Shown here piece after piece: positions 4,443 through 5,499 of a stretch of DNA of 5,499 nt. A program made the position numbers and the translations under genes. The notes beneath the pieces were generated by a model, which made no database searches, was not told the origin of the DNA, and saw nothing but the letters and a program-made list of their open reading frames with translations. Position 1 is the first letter of the stretch. Every line of letters starts with the position of its first letter. The DNA is taken from contig URLQ01000172.1 in the NCBI GenBank assembly GCA_900548745.1, forward strand, positions 1 to 5,499, written 5' to 3'. This stretch comes from an uncultured Prevotella sp. (lineage in GTDB: Bacteria > Bacteroidota > Bacteroidia > Bacteroidales > Bacteroidaceae).

Positions 4443-5499
4443 ATGAAACCAACAAACTATCATCTCTTCGACTTCATGGATTTCGATCTGGAGCTGAAGA
4501 AGAACGAGTCTTTGTGGAAGGCGTACAAGCCGACTGCCGTAGTGGAGAAAGACGGAGATATCCTTGTCACCGTGCCTTTCCAGAAACAGGTGTTGGCAAA
4601 CGATATGGCTCCCGACACCAATGTGGCACAAGAAACACATACGTTGATAATCAGACAGTATGAACCGGGAATAATCCGACTGTTCATGGGCTTTGACGGC
4701 GAGCAGCCTTCCGACACGTCGGAGATGCTGCAGATGAGCGCAAGAGTAAAGCACTCACCGTTGCATGCCGAGCTGAAAGACGACCAGTGGGTTATAACCG
4801 TCAATGGCGGCGTGTGCCGTGCCGTAATAAACATGCAGCAGCCGGTGCTCGACAGATGGAGCGAGCTGTTGCCGGACCCTCAGGAGACACTTGACCTGCG
4901 TCTCTTCCCGGATGGCAAGCATGAGGTAAGACTTGCTGCCTACGACCATTTCTCGCCACCACGCTATGATGCGCTGCCGTTGGGCTACTGCAAGACGGAT
5001 GGCAAGAACGACCGTGCCACACTATCGTTCGAATGCAAGCTGAACGAGTGTTTCGCCGGTACGGGTGAACGTTTCGAGAAGATGGACCTGAGCGGACAGA
5101 CCTTCTTCCTGAAGAATCAGGACGGACAGGGAGTGAACAACCGTCGTACGTATAAGAACATACCGTTCTATCTGTCAAGCCGTATGTACGGCGTATTCTA
5201 TCATACCACAGCCCACAGCAAGCTGTCGTTAGCCGGCATATCAACGCGCTCTGTTGAGTTCATGAGCGACCAGGCACTCATCGATGCCTTCATCATAGGT
5301 GGCGACACGGTGGAAGAGATACTCCGCGGCTACCGCGACCTCACAGGCTATCCGTCGATGCCGCCGCTGTGGAGCTTCGGCGTATGGATGAGCCGTATGA
5401 CATATTTCAGTGCCGACGAAGTGAACGCCATCTGCGACCGTCTGCGCAAGGAGCATTATCCGTGCGACGTTATCCATCTCGACACGGGATGGTTCAAGA
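4443..5499 (+). CDS. GH31 alpha-xylosidase-like glycoside hydrolase (3' partial)
   Basis: The frame from ATG 4443 stays open to the right edge, giving 352 residues. The N-terminal beta-sandwich domain carries GTGERFEKMDLSGQ (206-219), equivalent to the GLGERF segment of E. coli YicI. It is followed by the start of the catalytic (beta/alpha)8 barrel: GYPSMPPLWSFGVWMSR (302-318) and DVIHLDTGWFK (342-352), matching the WSFG and FHFD stretches of YicI. Known of the family: YicI-type GH31 enzymes remove non-reducing-end alpha-xylose by a retaining mechanism with two aspartates. Both lie beyond the edge, so activity cannot be confirmed here. No signal peptide is evident (MKPTNYHLFDFMDFDLE), which suggests a cytoplasmic enzyme acting on imported oligosaccharides. 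The 7-base gap from the beta-helix gene indicates one operon. Another GH31 specificity, such as alpha-glucosidase, is possible but less likely. Confidence 0.85.
   Translation, partial: MKPTNYHLFDFMDFDLELKKNESLWKAYKPTAVVEKDGDILVTVPFQKQVLANDMAPDTNVAQETHTLIIRQYEPGIIRLFMGFDGEQPSDTSEMLQMSARVKHSPLHAELKDDQWVITVNGGVCRAVINMQQPVLDRWSELLPDPQETLDLRLFPDGKHEVRLAAYDHFSPPRYDALPLGYCKTDGKNDRATLSFECKLNECFAGTGERFEKMDLSGQTFFLKNQDGQGVNNRRTYKNIPFYLSSRMYGVFYHTTAHSKLSLAGISTRSVEFMSDQALIDAFIIGGDTVEEILRGYRDLTGYPSMPPLWSFGVWMSRMTYFSADEVNAICDRLRKEHYPCDVIHLDTGWFK

Noticed and set aside
4359..5477. Minus-strand ORFs of 64 to 147 codons near the right end
   Set aside because: They are antisense to the GH31 frame, which is continuous from 4443 to the edge and has YicI-like motifs.
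1..5499. tRNA, rRNA, CRISPR arrays, insertion sequences, attachment sites
   Set aside because: No regularly spaced repeats, transposase or integrase motifs, terminal inverted repeats or tRNA/rRNA hallmarks were seen on either strand.

Overview
The window looks chromosomal and comes from a member of the Bacteroidota, most likely a Prevotella/Segatella-type Bacteroidales. Three things point there: -7 promoter elements of the TAnnTTTG type, A-rich leaders with little Shine-Dalgarno signal, and a regulated carbohydrate-degradation cluster with a secreted beta-helix enzyme followed by a GH31 enzyme. Placement is by pattern recognition, not by a database match.

Layout. Positions 1-305 (+) hold the last ~100 codons of an ABC-F ATPase of the EttA type. 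Positions 306-635 hold no recognisable protein gene but are dense in RNA-type signals: an ettA terminator, and on the minus strand a good Bacteroidota promoter (545-575), several long inverted repeats and a strong intrinsic terminator ending in seven U (337-400). Together these outline a free-standing, probably pseudoknotted ncRNA of about 200 nt (about 539 down to 337). Positions 636-1334 (-) encode a stand-alone homologue of the methionine synthase (MetH) reactivation domain, with a three-cysteine tail and a highly structured 5' leader (1363-1417). A divergent promoter region (about 1335-1605) separates it from the plus-strand carbohydrate genes.

From 1606 to the right edge lie three same-strand genes: an AraC-family regulator (1606-2514), a secreted right-handed beta-helix protein resembling glycoside hydrolases of the GH141/GH120 kind (2582-4435), and after only 7 nt the first 352 codons of a GH31 alpha-xylosidase-like enzyme that runs off the window. 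The regulator probably senses a sugar signal and controls the two enzymes, which would act in sequence on a plant cell-wall glycan carrying xylose and perhaps fucose. No SusC/SusD pair is visible, so this may be the edge of a larger polysaccharide locus.

The most interesting stretch is 324-552: a candidate ncRNA whose terminator shares an arm with the convergent ettA terminator. The second is the structured leader of the MetH-activation-like gene.
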